Source of the DNA: DASWJZ01 sp963720705 | GTDB taxonomy: Bacteria > Pseudomonadota > Alphaproteobacteria > Rhizobiales > Afifellaceae | NCBI GenBank assembly: GCA_963720705.1 | Contig: CAVRGJ010000005.1 | Location: 248,001 to 312,000 of the forward strand | Direction of reading: 5' to 3' | Length of the DNA stretch: 64,000 nucleotides | Shown: positions 26,831-34,835 of the stretch, piece by piece | Position numbering within the stretch: position 1 is the stretch's first letter | How the letters are laid out: each line of letters starts with the position of its first letter | Notes under the pieces: generated by a model | What the model saw: only the letters and a program-made list of their open reading frames with translations | What the model was told of the DNA's origin: nothing | The model's database searches: none | Translations under genes and position numbers: made by a program

Positions 26831-27823
26831 ATGAAAGTGGCAGTGGCGGGTCTTGGCTGGTGGGGCAAGCAGATCATCTCCTGCCTCGACAAGAGCCCGC
26901 GTTTCGAGGTGCTCTACGGCATCGATCCGGCGCCGCCTGCGGACGTTGAGGAATTCCGCAAGTCGCACAAATTCACGCTCGATACGACGCTCGACAAGGC
27001 GCTCGCCGACCCGGCGATCGAGGGGGTGGTCTTGGCAACGCCGCATGCGCTGCACGAGGAACAGGCGCTCCGCGTGATTGCCGCCGGAAAGAACCTCTTC
27101 TGCGAGAAGCCGCTCACCATGACCGGTGCCGGCGCGAAGCGGGTGGTCGAGGCGAGCCGCAAGGCGGGCAAAGTGCTCGGTGTCGGCCACGAGCGGCGCT
27201 GGGAGCCGGCCTTCGAGGAGCTCAGGAAAATGGTCGACGCCGGAGCGCTCGGCAAACTGCTTCTCTTCGAAAGCAATGTCAGCCACGATAATTTCCGCAG
27301 GCTCGCCAAGGACAATTGGCGGCTCAGCCCGTCGAGCGCGCCGGCAGGCATGATGACCGCGGTCGGCATCCACCACACCGATCTCTTCATCAACATCGCC
27401 GGGCCCGCTGCCGAAGTGCGCGCCCGTTCCGCGCGCATGATCTTCGATCCGCCGGCCGAGGACTTCGTCACCCTCAGCATCGCCTTCAAGTCGGGCGTGC
27501 GAGCGACGTTCTCGTCGCTGTCGATTACGCCGTTCTATGGCCGTTTCACGCTCTACGGCGACAAGGGATGGGTTGAGATCATCAGCGAGGACAACGTCGA
27601 TCAGGGGAAGCCGACGATCCTGACGCATCGCGACGCGAACGGCCGCCGTGTCGTCTCCTACGAGGCAACGGACACGGTGACCCAGAATTTCGAGGCCTGG
27701 GCGGATGCGGTCGAAGGCCGCAGCAAGTATCGCTTCACCGACGAGGAGCTGATCGAGAACGTCCGCCTGTTCGAGGCAATCGTTGCCTCGACGCGAAACG
27801 ACGGCGCGGCGCAGAAGCTTTGA
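26831..27823 (+). CDS. Gfo/Idh/MocA family oxidoreductase
   Basis: This 330-residue NAD(P)-dependent sugar or polyol dehydrogenase has an N-terminal Rossmann fold (VAGLGWWGKQIIS), the family Lys in FCEKPLTM, then GHERRWEPAFEE and IHHTDLFINIAG in the C-terminal alpha/beta domain. Typical substrates are glucose/fructose derivatives, inositols or other cyclic polyols. It is 40 bases after the hydroxyacid dehydrogenase and 12 bases before the E1 alpha gene, well inside the operon. Confidence 0.85.
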   Translation: MKVAVAGLGWWGKQIISCLDKSPRFEVLYGIDPAPPADVEEFRKSHKFTLDTTLDKALADPAIEGVVLATPHALHEEQALRVIAAGKNLFCEKPLTMTGAGAKRVVEASRKAGKVLGVGHERRWEPAFEELRKMVDAGALGKLLLFESNVSHDNFRRLAKDNWRLSPSSAPAGMMTAVGIHHTDLFINIAGPAAEVRARSARMIFDPPAEDFVTLSIAFKSGVRATFSSLSITPFYGRFTLYGDKGWVEIISEDNVDQGKPTILTHRDANGRRVVSYEATDTVTQNFEAWADAVEGRSKYRFTDEELIENVRLFEAIVASTRNDGAAQKL

Positions 27824-27835
27824 TAGGATTGGGCC

Positions 27836-28876
27836 ATGAGCAAGACGGCGACGCGAAAGAAGACTGTGACTCCGCCAGCTGATTTCCGCAATGATGACAT
27901 CGGCGAGGAGGTGCGGCTCAAGCTCTTCCGCACGCAGCTTACCATCCGGCAGGCGGAGCAGCGCGCCTACGATCTTTTCCTTCAGAACCTCGTGAAGGGG
28001 ACCAGCCATCTGTCGCTCGGCCAGGAAGCGGTCGCTGCCGGCTTTGCCGTTGCGATGCGCCCGGGAGACCTGAGCTTCTGCACTTACCGCGGGCATGCAC
28101 ACACGCTTGCGCGCGGTGTGCCGGTCGAGAAAGTGCTCGGCGAGCTGATGCAACGCGACAACGGACTTATGCGCGGCAAGGGCGGCTCGATGCACCTCAC
28201 CTCTACCGAACACGGCGTGATGGGCTCCTACGCCATCGTCGGCGCGCACCTTCCGATAGCCTGCGGTGCCGCCTGGCGCGCGCAGTATAAGGGCCAAGAC
28301 GACGTCTCGGTCTGCTTCTTCGGCGACGGCACGACCAATATCGGCGCGTTCCATGAAGCCCTGAATTTCGCCGCGGTGTGGAAGCTGCCGGTCGTCTTCG
28401 TCTGTGAAAACAATCTCTACATGGAGTACACGCCGATCCGCTCGGTCACCGCGGTCGAAAGCCCGGCAGGGGACCGCGCTTCCGCCTATGGCATGAAGAA
28501 GATCGTCATCGACGGCAACGATGCCGACGAGGTCTATCGCACCGCACAGAGCGCGTTCGCGCGTGCCCGCGCCGGCGAGGGGCCGTCGCTTATCGAATGC
28601 CTGACCTACCGGCACAGCGGACATTCGCGCGCCGACCCGGCGAAATATCGGCCGGCGGGCGAGCTGGAGGAATGGCTGAAGCGCGATCCGATCCCGCTCT
28701 ACCGCGAGCGGCTCAGGCAATTCGGCGTCGGTGACAACGTCATCGCCGAGATCGAGGCCGGGGTGAATCGCACGGTCGACGAAGCGACCGAGACCTGCAA
28801 GGCGGCGCCGATGCCGCCGGCCGAAATCCTCACCACCGACGTCTATGCCGACGGGGGATGGGCATGGCGGAACTGA
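27836..28876 (+). CDS. 2-oxoacid / acetoin dehydrogenase E1 component, alpha subunit
   Basis: This 346-residue thiamine diphosphate enzyme subunit has TPP motif GDGTTNIGAFHEALNFAAVW...CENN (positions around 160-190), the acetoin/pyruvate E1 loop RGKGGSMH, and a phosphorylation-loop-like RHSGHSRADP. It would decarboxylate a 2-oxo acid, or cleave acetoin, and pass the acyl group to lipoyl-E2. The stop overlaps the beta-subunit start by 19 bases, so translation is coupled. Sequence cannot separate pyruvate, branched-chain and acetoin specificity. Confidence 0.86.
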   Translation: MSKTATRKKTVTPPADFRNDDIGEEVRLKLFRTQLTIRQAEQRAYDLFLQNLVKGTSHLSLGQEAVAAGFAVAMRPGDLSFCTYRGHAHTLARGVPVEKVLGELMQRDNGLMRGKGGSMHLTSTEHGVMGSYAIVGAHLPIACGAAWRAQYKGQDDVSVCFFGDGTTNIGAFHEALNFAAVWKLPVVFVCENNLYMEYTPIRSVTAVESPAGDRASAYGMKKIVIDGNDADEVYRTAQSAFARARAGEGPSLIECLTYRHSGHSRADPAKYRPAGELEEWLKRDPIPLYRERLRQFGVGDNVIAEIEAGVNRTVDEATETCKAAPMPPAEILTTDVYADGGWAWRN

Positions 28877-29844
28877 CCTACCGCGACGCCGTCGCGCGCG
28901 GCATCGCGCAGGAGATGGAGCGCGACGACGACGTCGTGTTCCTCGGCGAGGACGTGGCCGGCGCGGGCGGCGTGTTCAAGGCGACGGTCGGGCTGCTGGA
29001 GAAATTCGGGCCGGTTCGCGTGCGCGACTGCCCGATCTCGGAGCAAGCGATTCTCGGTGCCGCCATGGGCGCCGCGATGACGGGGCTGAAGCCGATCGCC
29101 GAGATCATGTTCTCTGATTTCTTTGCGGTCTGCTTTGACTACATCGCCAACCAATTCCCGAAGAGCCGCTACATGTCGAACGGCCAGCTGAAATGCCCGC
29201 TCGTCGTTCGCACGGCGAACGGCGCCGGCTCGCGCTTTGGAGCGCAGCACAGCCAGAGCGTCGAGAACTGGGCAATGATGATACCGGGGCTGAAGGTCGT
29301 CGCGCCTTCGAACCCGCGCGACGTGATCGGGCTTCTCGCGGCCGCCGTGCGCGATCCGGACCCGGTGATCTTCTTCGAGCACAAGTCGCTTTATCCGACG
29401 AAGGGCGAGGTGCCGGAGGGAGAAATCGTCGACGCGCTCGGGACGGCGAAGATCGTCCGGCCCGGAAAGGACGCGACGATCCTGGCGCTCGCGTTGATGG
29501 TGCCGCGTGCGCTGGAGGCCGCCGAGCGCCTGCAGGCAGAGGCGGGCATCGACTGCGAGGTGGTGGACGTGCGCTCGCTTGTGCCGCTCGACACGCAGAC
29601 GATCCTCGGCTCGGTCGCGCGCACGCATCGCGTGTTCTCCGTCGAGGAGAATCCTCGGCTCTGCGGGTGGGGCGCGGAGATCGTCTCCATTATCGCCGAC
29701 GAAGCCTTCTACGATCTCGACGGACCGCCGGTCCGCATAACGACCCCGCATCTCCCGCTGCCCGCCGCCGACGTGCTGGAGGACATGATCCTTCCGACCG
29801 TCGATCGCATCGCGGATCGGGTGCGGCAATCGCTGGAAAGCTAG
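28858..29844 (+). CDS. 2-oxoacid / acetoin dehydrogenase E1 component, beta subunit
   Basis: This 328-residue transketolase-like beta subunit has the TPP-interacting Glu region FLGEDVAGAGGVFKAT, PISEQAILGAAMGAAMTGLKP, GAQHSQSVENWAMMIPGLKV and the C-terminal transketolase domain (GKDATILALALMVPRAL; SVEENPRLCGWG). It begins within the alpha-subunit gene; a second in-frame ATG lies at 28864. It forms the alpha2beta2 E1 with the upstream product. Confidence 0.87.
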   Translation: MGMAELTYRDAVARGIAQEMERDDDVVFLGEDVAGAGGVFKATVGLLEKFGPVRVRDCPISEQAILGAAMGAAMTGLKPIAEIMFSDFFAVCFDYIANQFPKSRYMSNGQLKCPLVVRTANGAGSRFGAQHSQSVENWAMMIPGLKVVAPSNPRDVIGLLAAAVRDPDPVIFFEHKSLYPTKGEVPEGEIVDALGTAKIVRPGKDATILALALMVPRALEAAERLQAEAGIDCEVVDVRSLVPLDTQTILGSVARTHRVFSVEENPRLCGWGAEIVSIIADEAFYDLDGPPVRITTPHLPLPAADVLEDMILPTVDRIADRVRQSLES

Positions 29845-29895
29845 GAATGACGCCCTTGCAACGCGTTTCCCCTGGTTGGTGAGCGGAGAGCGGCG

Positions 29896-31224
29896 ATGGA
29901 CGTGCTCATGCCCCAGCTCGGCGAAACAGTCGCCGAAGGAAAGATACTCAGGTGGTTCAAGTCGATCGGCGAGGCGGTGGCGCGCGGCGACAATCTCTGC
30001 GAGATCGAAACCGACAAGGTCACGGTCGAAGTGCCGGCGATCACGGATGGCGTGCTCACACAAATAAACGCCGAAGTCGGCACGGTCGCCCCGGTCGGAG
30101 CGGTGATCGCGATTGTCGCCAATCCCGGCGAGGAGCCGACGATCCGTTCCGGCGGCAAGGCCCTTGCGTCCGCTCCCGCCGCGGCGCCTGCTCCCGTCGC
30201 GGCGACAGGTTCTTCAGCGCCCGCGGTCCTAGTTACAGCCGAAATCTCGCCAACGGGCAGGCAAACGCCGCTCGACCATTTCCGCGAGGTCGATACGCCG
30301 CGGCGGAATTTTGGTCCGGCGAGACTTGCGAATGGCATCAGGGTGACGCCGCTCGCACGACGGCTTGCGGGCGGTGCTTCAATCGAGCTCCTCTCGGTTC
30401 AAGGGTCCGGTTCACGCGGACTGATCACCGGACGCGACGTGGAGAAAGCGATCGCCGCTCGCACGTCCGTTCCCGGAGTCGCGCGCGAGGATCTGATCGG
30501 GGATGTCTACCGCGGGCGCCCGCACCGGATCGTTGCGATCGATGGAATGCGGCGAACCATTGCCGCGCGCCTGACGCGCTCCAAGGCGACTATTCCGCAC
30601 TTCTATCTCATGACGCATGTCGAGGTTGGTCGACTCGCTTCGCTCCGCGCGGAGATCAACGAAAGCGCGCCGAAAGACGCCGCCGCGGCGCCGGCCTACA
30701 GGCTCTCCCTCAACGATTTCATGATCAAGGCGCTGGCGCTTGCGCTGCAGGAACTCCCGAGTGCCAACGCCATCTGGAGCGATGACGGCATCCTAGAGTT
30801 CGAGCACTCGGACGTCGCTGTCGCAGTTGCTGTCCCGGGCGGCCTCTTTACGCCGGTGGTCATGGCTGCGGAGTCAAAGTCGGTCGCGGCCATCTCGCGG
30901 GAGGTGAAGTCGCTTGCCCAACGCGCAAAGGAGCGTTCGCTCAGACCGGAGGAGTATCAGGGCGGCAGCACGACGATTTCCAACCTCGGCATGCATGGCG
31001 TCGAGGCGTTTTCCGCCATCATCAATCCACCGCAGGCGACGATCCTTGCGATCGGCGCGGCGACGCGCGACGCGGTCGAAACCGCGGCCGGCGGCGTTGC
31101 TTTCGTCGACCGCGTCACCGCGACGCTCTCCTGCGACCATCGCATCGTCGACGGCGTGCTCGGTGCCGAGCTTCTCGGGCACTTCAAGTCCTTGGTGGAG
31201 AATCCATTTCGTATGCTGGTGTGA
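29896..31224 (+). CDS. Dihydrolipoamide acyltransferase E2
   Basis: The 442 residues show three domains in order. A lipoyl domain (residues 1-75) has the lipoylated Lys in EIETDKVTVEVP. A peripheral subunit/E3-binding domain (about 135-175) reads VTPLARRLAGG and GLITGRDVEKAI. The C-terminal acyltransferase domain has the catalytic motif CDHRIVDGVLGAE near residue 412. Ala/Pro-rich linkers separate them. It completes E1-E2, but no dihydrolipoamide dehydrogenase (E3) gene is in the window, so E3 must be borrowed from elsewhere. Confidence 0.87.
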   Translation: MDVLMPQLGETVAEGKILRWFKSIGEAVARGDNLCEIETDKVTVEVPAITDGVLTQINAEVGTVAPVGAVIAIVANPGEEPTIRSGGKALASAPAAAPAPVAATGSSAPAVLVTAEISPTGRQTPLDHFREVDTPRRNFGPARLANGIRVTPLARRLAGGASIELLSVQGSGSRGLITGRDVEKAIAARTSVPGVAREDLIGDVYRGRPHRIVAIDGMRRTIAARLTRSKATIPHFYLMTHVEVGRLASLRAEINESAPKDAAAAPAYRLSLNDFMIKALALALQELPSANAIWSDDGILEFEHSDVAVAVAVPGGLFTPVVMAAESKSVAAISREVKSLAQRAKERSLRPEEYQGGSTTISNLGMHGVEAFSAIINPPQATILAIGAATRDAVETAAGGVAFVDRVTATLSCDHRIVDGVLGAELLGHFKSLVENPFRMLV

Positions 31225-31286
31225 GGCCTCGGCGAAGCGGCCCTTGAAGAGCCGCATGCCGGGCTCTGTGACTGAGGGAGGGCAAG

Positions 31287-32786
31287 ATGCGGGCACGAGC
31301 CTATTACGAGCAAAGCCCAGCTGAGTGGGCGGCAATCAAGGATCGCCTTGATCGCGCAGGGCCCAGCGACCGCATTCTTCTGAAAGGCGCCACGGTCGTC
31401 ACCATCGATCCGGCGATCGGCGATTTCGACGAGGGCGACGTGCTTATCCGCGGCAAGCGGATCGAGGCGATCGGCGCGGATCTCTCCGATGCGGCGGCCG
31501 ACGGCGGCGCGATCGTCGTCGAGATGGGCGGGATGATCGTCATGCCCGGCCTCATCGACGGGCATCGTCATTGTTGGCAGAACCAGTTCCGCCGCGTCAT
31601 TCCCGACGCCGACCTGCATGAATATGTGAAGACGCTGCACGGCGACTTCGCCGTCGAGTACCGCCCGCACGACATGTATGTCGGGAATTTCCTCACGATG
31701 CTGACGCTGCTCGATTCCGGCGTCACCTGCATTACCGACTGCTCGCACAACACCCGAACCCGTGCACACGCCGACGCGGTGTTCAAATCCTACGCGGATT
31801 CAGGCATCCGCGCGGTGCACGCCGGCGGTCCATCCAATACCGGCGTCTGGGACGAGCACCTGCCGCAGGATCTGATCCGCCTCCGCGACGTCTATTGCTC
31901 CGGCGGGGATTCGCTGACGACGGTCAGGATGTTCATCGACATGCGGCGGGTCATGTCCAACGCGGACTATTTTGCGTTCGCCCGCGAGCATGGCTTCGGC
32001 ATCACCATGGACGGTGTGATGGGCCAGCGCTGCGACGAAATCGTGGAGCTGGGCCGCGCCGGGCTGCTCGGCCCGGACCTGACGCTCATCCATTGCAATG
32101 CGATGCCCGAGGAGGGATGGCGGCTGATCGCGGAGGCGGGAACCAAAATCACGCTAGCAACGACATCGGAACAACAGCTCGGTCTCGGTGATGGCGTTCC
32201 CGTCATCCAGGCGGCGCTCGACCATGGCATTCAGCCGTGCCTGAGCGGCGACGTCGAAGTATGCCTCGCCGGCGACATGTTCACCCAGATGCGTGTGACC
32301 CTGAATACTCAGCGAATGCTGGCGAAGGCGCGGAAATATCGCGGCGAGAACGACGCGCCGGCGCTGATCGACCACCGCGACGTCATTACCTACACCACAC
32401 GGAATGCCGCCCATGCCGCAGGCCTCGGAGATCAGATCGGCACGCTCACGCCCGGAAAATACGCCGATCTCATCGCCATCCGCGCCGAGGACCTGAACAA
32501 CATGCCTGTCAACAACGCGATCGGGACCATCGTGTCGTCGACCGAGAACGCCAACATCGACATGGTTTTCGTCGCCGGCCACCTGAGGAAGTGGCAGGGC
32601 AGGGTGCTTGGCGCCGATCTCGACGCGCTCCGCACCATGGTCAAGGAGTCGCGCGACTACATCGCCTCGCGCGTCGGCTTCGAGATCCGGCCGGCGCACC
32701 ATATCCACCTGAAGCACGACGAGATCCGCCACCGGCACGCCGGCGACTTCGGCTCGATCAACGACCTGCTGGATCGCGGGACTTGA
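31287..32786 (+). CDS. Amidohydrolase family protein (cytosine deaminase / chlorohydrolase-like), copy 2
   Basis: This 499-residue enzyme is homologous to the amidohydrolase at 23262, with an extra N-terminal stretch of about 28 residues and a His-rich C-terminal tail (RPAHHIHLKHDEIRHRHAG). HxH reads PGLIDGHRHCWQN, followed by LIHCNAM (His) and CLSGDVEV (Asp). At the position of the usual third His the sequence is GITMDGVMG, so that ligand is Asp or absent. The C-terminal domain shows GTLTPGKYADLIAI. It follows E2 by 62 bases, with GAGGGAGGGC before its ATG. The altered ligand set suggests different chemistry from copy 1. Confidence 0.8.
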   Translation: MRARAYYEQSPAEWAAIKDRLDRAGPSDRILLKGATVVTIDPAIGDFDEGDVLIRGKRIEAIGADLSDAAADGGAIVVEMGGMIVMPGLIDGHRHCWQNQFRRVIPDADLHEYVKTLHGDFAVEYRPHDMYVGNFLTMLTLLDSGVTCITDCSHNTRTRAHADAVFKSYADSGIRAVHAGGPSNTGVWDEHLPQDLIRLRDVYCSGGDSLTTVRMFIDMRRVMSNADYFAFAREHGFGITMDGVMGQRCDEIVELGRAGLLGPDLTLIHCNAMPEEGWRLIAEAGTKITLATTSEQQLGLGDGVPVIQAALDHGIQPCLSGDVEVCLAGDMFTQMRVTLNTQRMLAKARKYRGENDAPALIDHRDVITYTTRNAAHAAGLGDQIGTLTPGKYADLIAIRAEDLNNMPVNNAIGTIVSSTENANIDMVFVAGHLRKWQGRVLGADLDALRTMVKESRDYIASRVGFEIRPAHHIHLKHDEIRHRHAGDFGSINDLLDRGT

Positions 32787-32885
32787 GACGAAAAGGGCTG
32801 ATGCAGCGAATGCACCAGCCCTTGCTCATCGAGTGTGGCGCGCTCCGCCGTGCGCCAGGCGGCCGCGACCGGACGGAGGGACCGC

Positions 32886-33314
32886 CTAGTCCTTGTCGTC
32901 TTCGGGAATGACGTAGCCGGCTTCTTCCAGGCTTGAGGCGCCGCAATAACCCCAGAGCGTCACCAGCGGCTCGGTGTCGGAAGCATTTTCCAGTCCGTGA
33001 TAGACATTGCGCGGGATGAAGGCGAGCTCGCCGGCGCGCAGCGTGAACGACTCGCCCCCGACGTGCTTCAGCGCCACGCCGGAGACGATGTATTCCCACT
33101 CCTCGGCGTTCGGGTGACGGTGGATCGCATGCTTGGACTTCACGCCCGGCGGCATGATCGTGCGCCCGACGACTGTCTGCTTTGAATCCATGTTCCGGCC
33201 GGTGACGAGCCAGCGGACATCCATCTTATGCCAGCCGCGCTCCTCCTTGAGCGTGGAGTCGGGCTTCACTTCGTCGGCCTTCACTTTGAAATGGCTGTCC
33301 TCGACAGTGCTCAT
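32886..33314 (-). CDS. Cupin domain protein (paralogue 2)
   Basis: This 142-residue cupin matches the protein at 22717 along its length: ERGWHKMDVRW, VVGRTIMPPGV, HAIHRHPNAEEWEY, IPRNVYHGLENASDTEP and TLWGY. All four metal ligands are present. Unlike paralogue 1 it lacks the Lys-rich tail and is transcribed on the opposite strand, divergently from the second importer, with LacI-type operators in the shared intergenic region. This is the mirror image of the SDR/importer arrangement at 17.4 kb. Confidence 0.8.
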   Translation of the reverse strand: MSTVEDSHFKVKADEVKPDSTLKEERGWHKMDVRWLVTGRNMDSKQTVVGRTIMPPGVKSKHAIHRHPNAEEWEYIVSGVALKHVGGESFTLRAGELAFIPRNVYHGLENASDTEPLVTLWGYCGASSLEEAGYVIPEDDKD

Positions 33315-33453
33315 CGGGGATTTCCTTCGTCCAGGTTTCGTAGCGTTTCTTGGTTGAATTCTCGTCGATTGAGACGCCTCGAGGTGTTGTCTCTTAGAGG
33401 CGGATCGCCAGCCTCGGACATCCTCACGGAAACACGTTCGGGCGCTTCGATTG

Positions 33454-33468
33454 TTTAAACCGTTTTAT
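33454..33468. promoter_or_regulatory. LacI-type operator, cupin-proximal copy
   Basis: TTTAAACCGTTTTAT shares the TTAAAyCGnTTTA pattern with 33612-33627 and with the two sites at 17.5 kb. It lies 140 bases upstream of the cupin start and 159 bases from the downstream copy. Confidence 0.5.
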
Positions 33469-33588
33469 CCGTCTGAGAGCGGTGGGTCAATCCGGGATTG
33501 GCGGGCGGCGGTACGCCCAGGGCGCGGGCGGATTTTTGGGCCGCTGAGGACGATCTCCCGGGTGCTGCCTCCCACCTAACGACGCCGG

Positions 33589-33627
33589 TTGACAATCGTG
33601 GTGCGCTTGATCTTAAATCGTTTTATG
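33589..33627 (+). promoter_or_regulatory. Promoter with embedded LacI-type operator for the second RbsBAC importer
   Basis: A perfect TTGACA (33589-33594), an 18-base spacer and TTAAAT (33613-33618) form the promoter. The -10 box is part of CTTAAATCGTTTTATG (33612-33627), matching the operator at 17595-17610 in its first nine bases. The same -10-inside-operator geometry at two importers argues for common repression. Confidence 0.65.
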
Positions 33628-33829
33628 CCTTGAACCCGACGCGGCGAGGGCTGTCGCTCGCCGCGGGTCGAGGCAGTCGTGCGCTGGATGTCACCGGCGA
33701 CGAAGATGTCCTGCGGATCGCGGGGACGGGAACGGAGATTCCGACAGCGCGCAAAGATGATCCCACGAGGATCACGGCAATTCGAAGAGCATCGCTAGGG
33801 AGCGACTCGCAAACCAAGGAGAGGGTCTA

Positions 33830-34759
33830 ATGTCAAAATTGCTGACGACCGCTGCGGTCGTATTGGCGTTTTCTCTGTCGGCGGGGGCGCAGGCCAAGGA
33901 TCTGACGTCCGTCGGCGTTACGCTCGGGCCGCTCGGCAATCCCTTCTACGTTGGCCTCGCAAAGGGGATGGAGGCTGAGGTCAAGAAGATCGCGCCGGAC
34001 GCCAAGGTCAACATCGTCTCCCATGACTACGACCTGAACAAGGAAGTCAGCGCCATCGATACGATGATCGCCGCCGGCACTGACATCATCTTCATCAACG
34101 CCGCCAACTCCGAGGCGATTGCACCGGAGGTCAAGAAAGCGCTCGACGCCGGTATCACGGTCGTCGGCTTCGACGCAGGCGCCAAGGGGGCGCTGGTCAA
34201 TATCACGGTCGACAATACCGCGGCGGGCCGCGTTTCGTGCCAGTACCTTGCCGATTATCTGCAACACAAGGGCAACGTGGTCATCATCGACAGCGTGCCG
34301 ATGGTGGCGATCCAGCAGCGTGTCGACGGCTGCAAGGAGGCCATTGCCCAGTATCCCGACATGAAGGTCATCTCCTCCGACCAGCGCGGCGACGGCTCGC
34401 GTGACTCGGGCCTCAAGGTGATGCAGACCCTGTTTACGCGCTTCCCGGACATCCAGGGCGTCTTCTCGATCAACGACCAGATGGCGATGGGTGCCGATCT
34501 TGCGGCCAAACAGCTCGGGCGCAAGGTGGCGATCACCGGCATCGACGGATCGCCCGAGGCGGAAGCAGCGCTGAAGGATCCCACCAGCAACTTCGTCGGC
34601 TCGGCGGCGCAGTCGCCGTTTGACGTTGGCGGCCAAGCCATCAGGGTCGGCTACGATATCTTCGAGGGCAAGAAGCCGGACTCGCCCGTGATTCTGATTA
34701 CCCCAACAATCGTCAATCGCGATAATATCGCCGACTACAAGGGTTGGACGGCTAACTAG
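33830..34759 (+). CDS. Sugar ABC transporter substrate-binding protein (RbsB-like)
   Basis: This 309-residue periplasmic binding protein type 1 has a clear signal peptide (AFSLSAGAQA cleavage region, about residue 22). Its lobes show VGVTLGPLGNPFYVGLAKGM, INAANSEAIAPEVKKALDAG, VGFDAGAKGALVNITVDN and FSINDQMAMGADLAAK, typical of the ribose/xylose receptor class. RBS AAGGAGAGGG precedes the ATG. A strong hairpin separates it from the ATPase gene. The ligand is unassigned. Confidence 0.88.
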   Translation: MSKLLTTAAVVLAFSLSAGAQAKDLTSVGVTLGPLGNPFYVGLAKGMEAEVKKIAPDAKVNIVSHDYDLNKEVSAIDTMIAAGTDIIFINAANSEAIAPEVKKALDAGITVVGFDAGAKGALVNITVDNTAAGRVSCQYLADYLQHKGNVVIIDSVPMVAIQQRVDGCKEAIAQYPDMKVISSDQRGDGSRDSGLKVMQTLFTRFPDIQGVFSINDQMAMGADLAAKQLGRKVAITGIDGSPEAEAALKDPTSNFVGSAAQSPFDVGGQAIRVGYDIFEGKKPDSPVILITPTIVNRDNIADYKGWTAN

Positions 34760-34787
34760 GCCGCCGTCCAGGCTCTCATACCATCGT

Positions 34788-34819
34788 GCATTCGCGCAGC
34801 GGGAACGCTGCGCGAATGC
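34788..34819 (+). terminator. Perfect 14-bp hairpin between receptor and ATPase genes
   Basis: GCATTCGCGCAGCG, a GGAA tetraloop, then the exact complement CGCTGCGCGAATGC. No T-run follows, so it is more likely an mRNA-stabilising or processing stem than a full terminator. It would favour excess receptor over membrane components. Confidence 0.7.
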
Positions 34820-34835
34820 CGCAAGTGTCGGGTGA

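Larger units (their letters stand above)
33315..33829. other. 515-bp divergent intergenic region with two LacI-type operators
   Basis: No convincing gene is seen here. The 110-codon open frame at 33498-33830 has no family resemblance and Arg/Gly-biased composition. The region holds operator-like sites at 33454-33468 and 33612-33627 and a good promoter at 33589-33618, and it must contain start signals for both the cupin (minus) and the importer (plus). The 200-base leader before the importer start is unusually long. Confidence 0.6.

Noticed and set aside
33498..33830. 110-codon open frame upstream of the second importer
   Set aside because: No recognisable domain or ribosome-binding site, Arg/Gly-biased composition, and it runs over the promoter and operator at 33589-33627.
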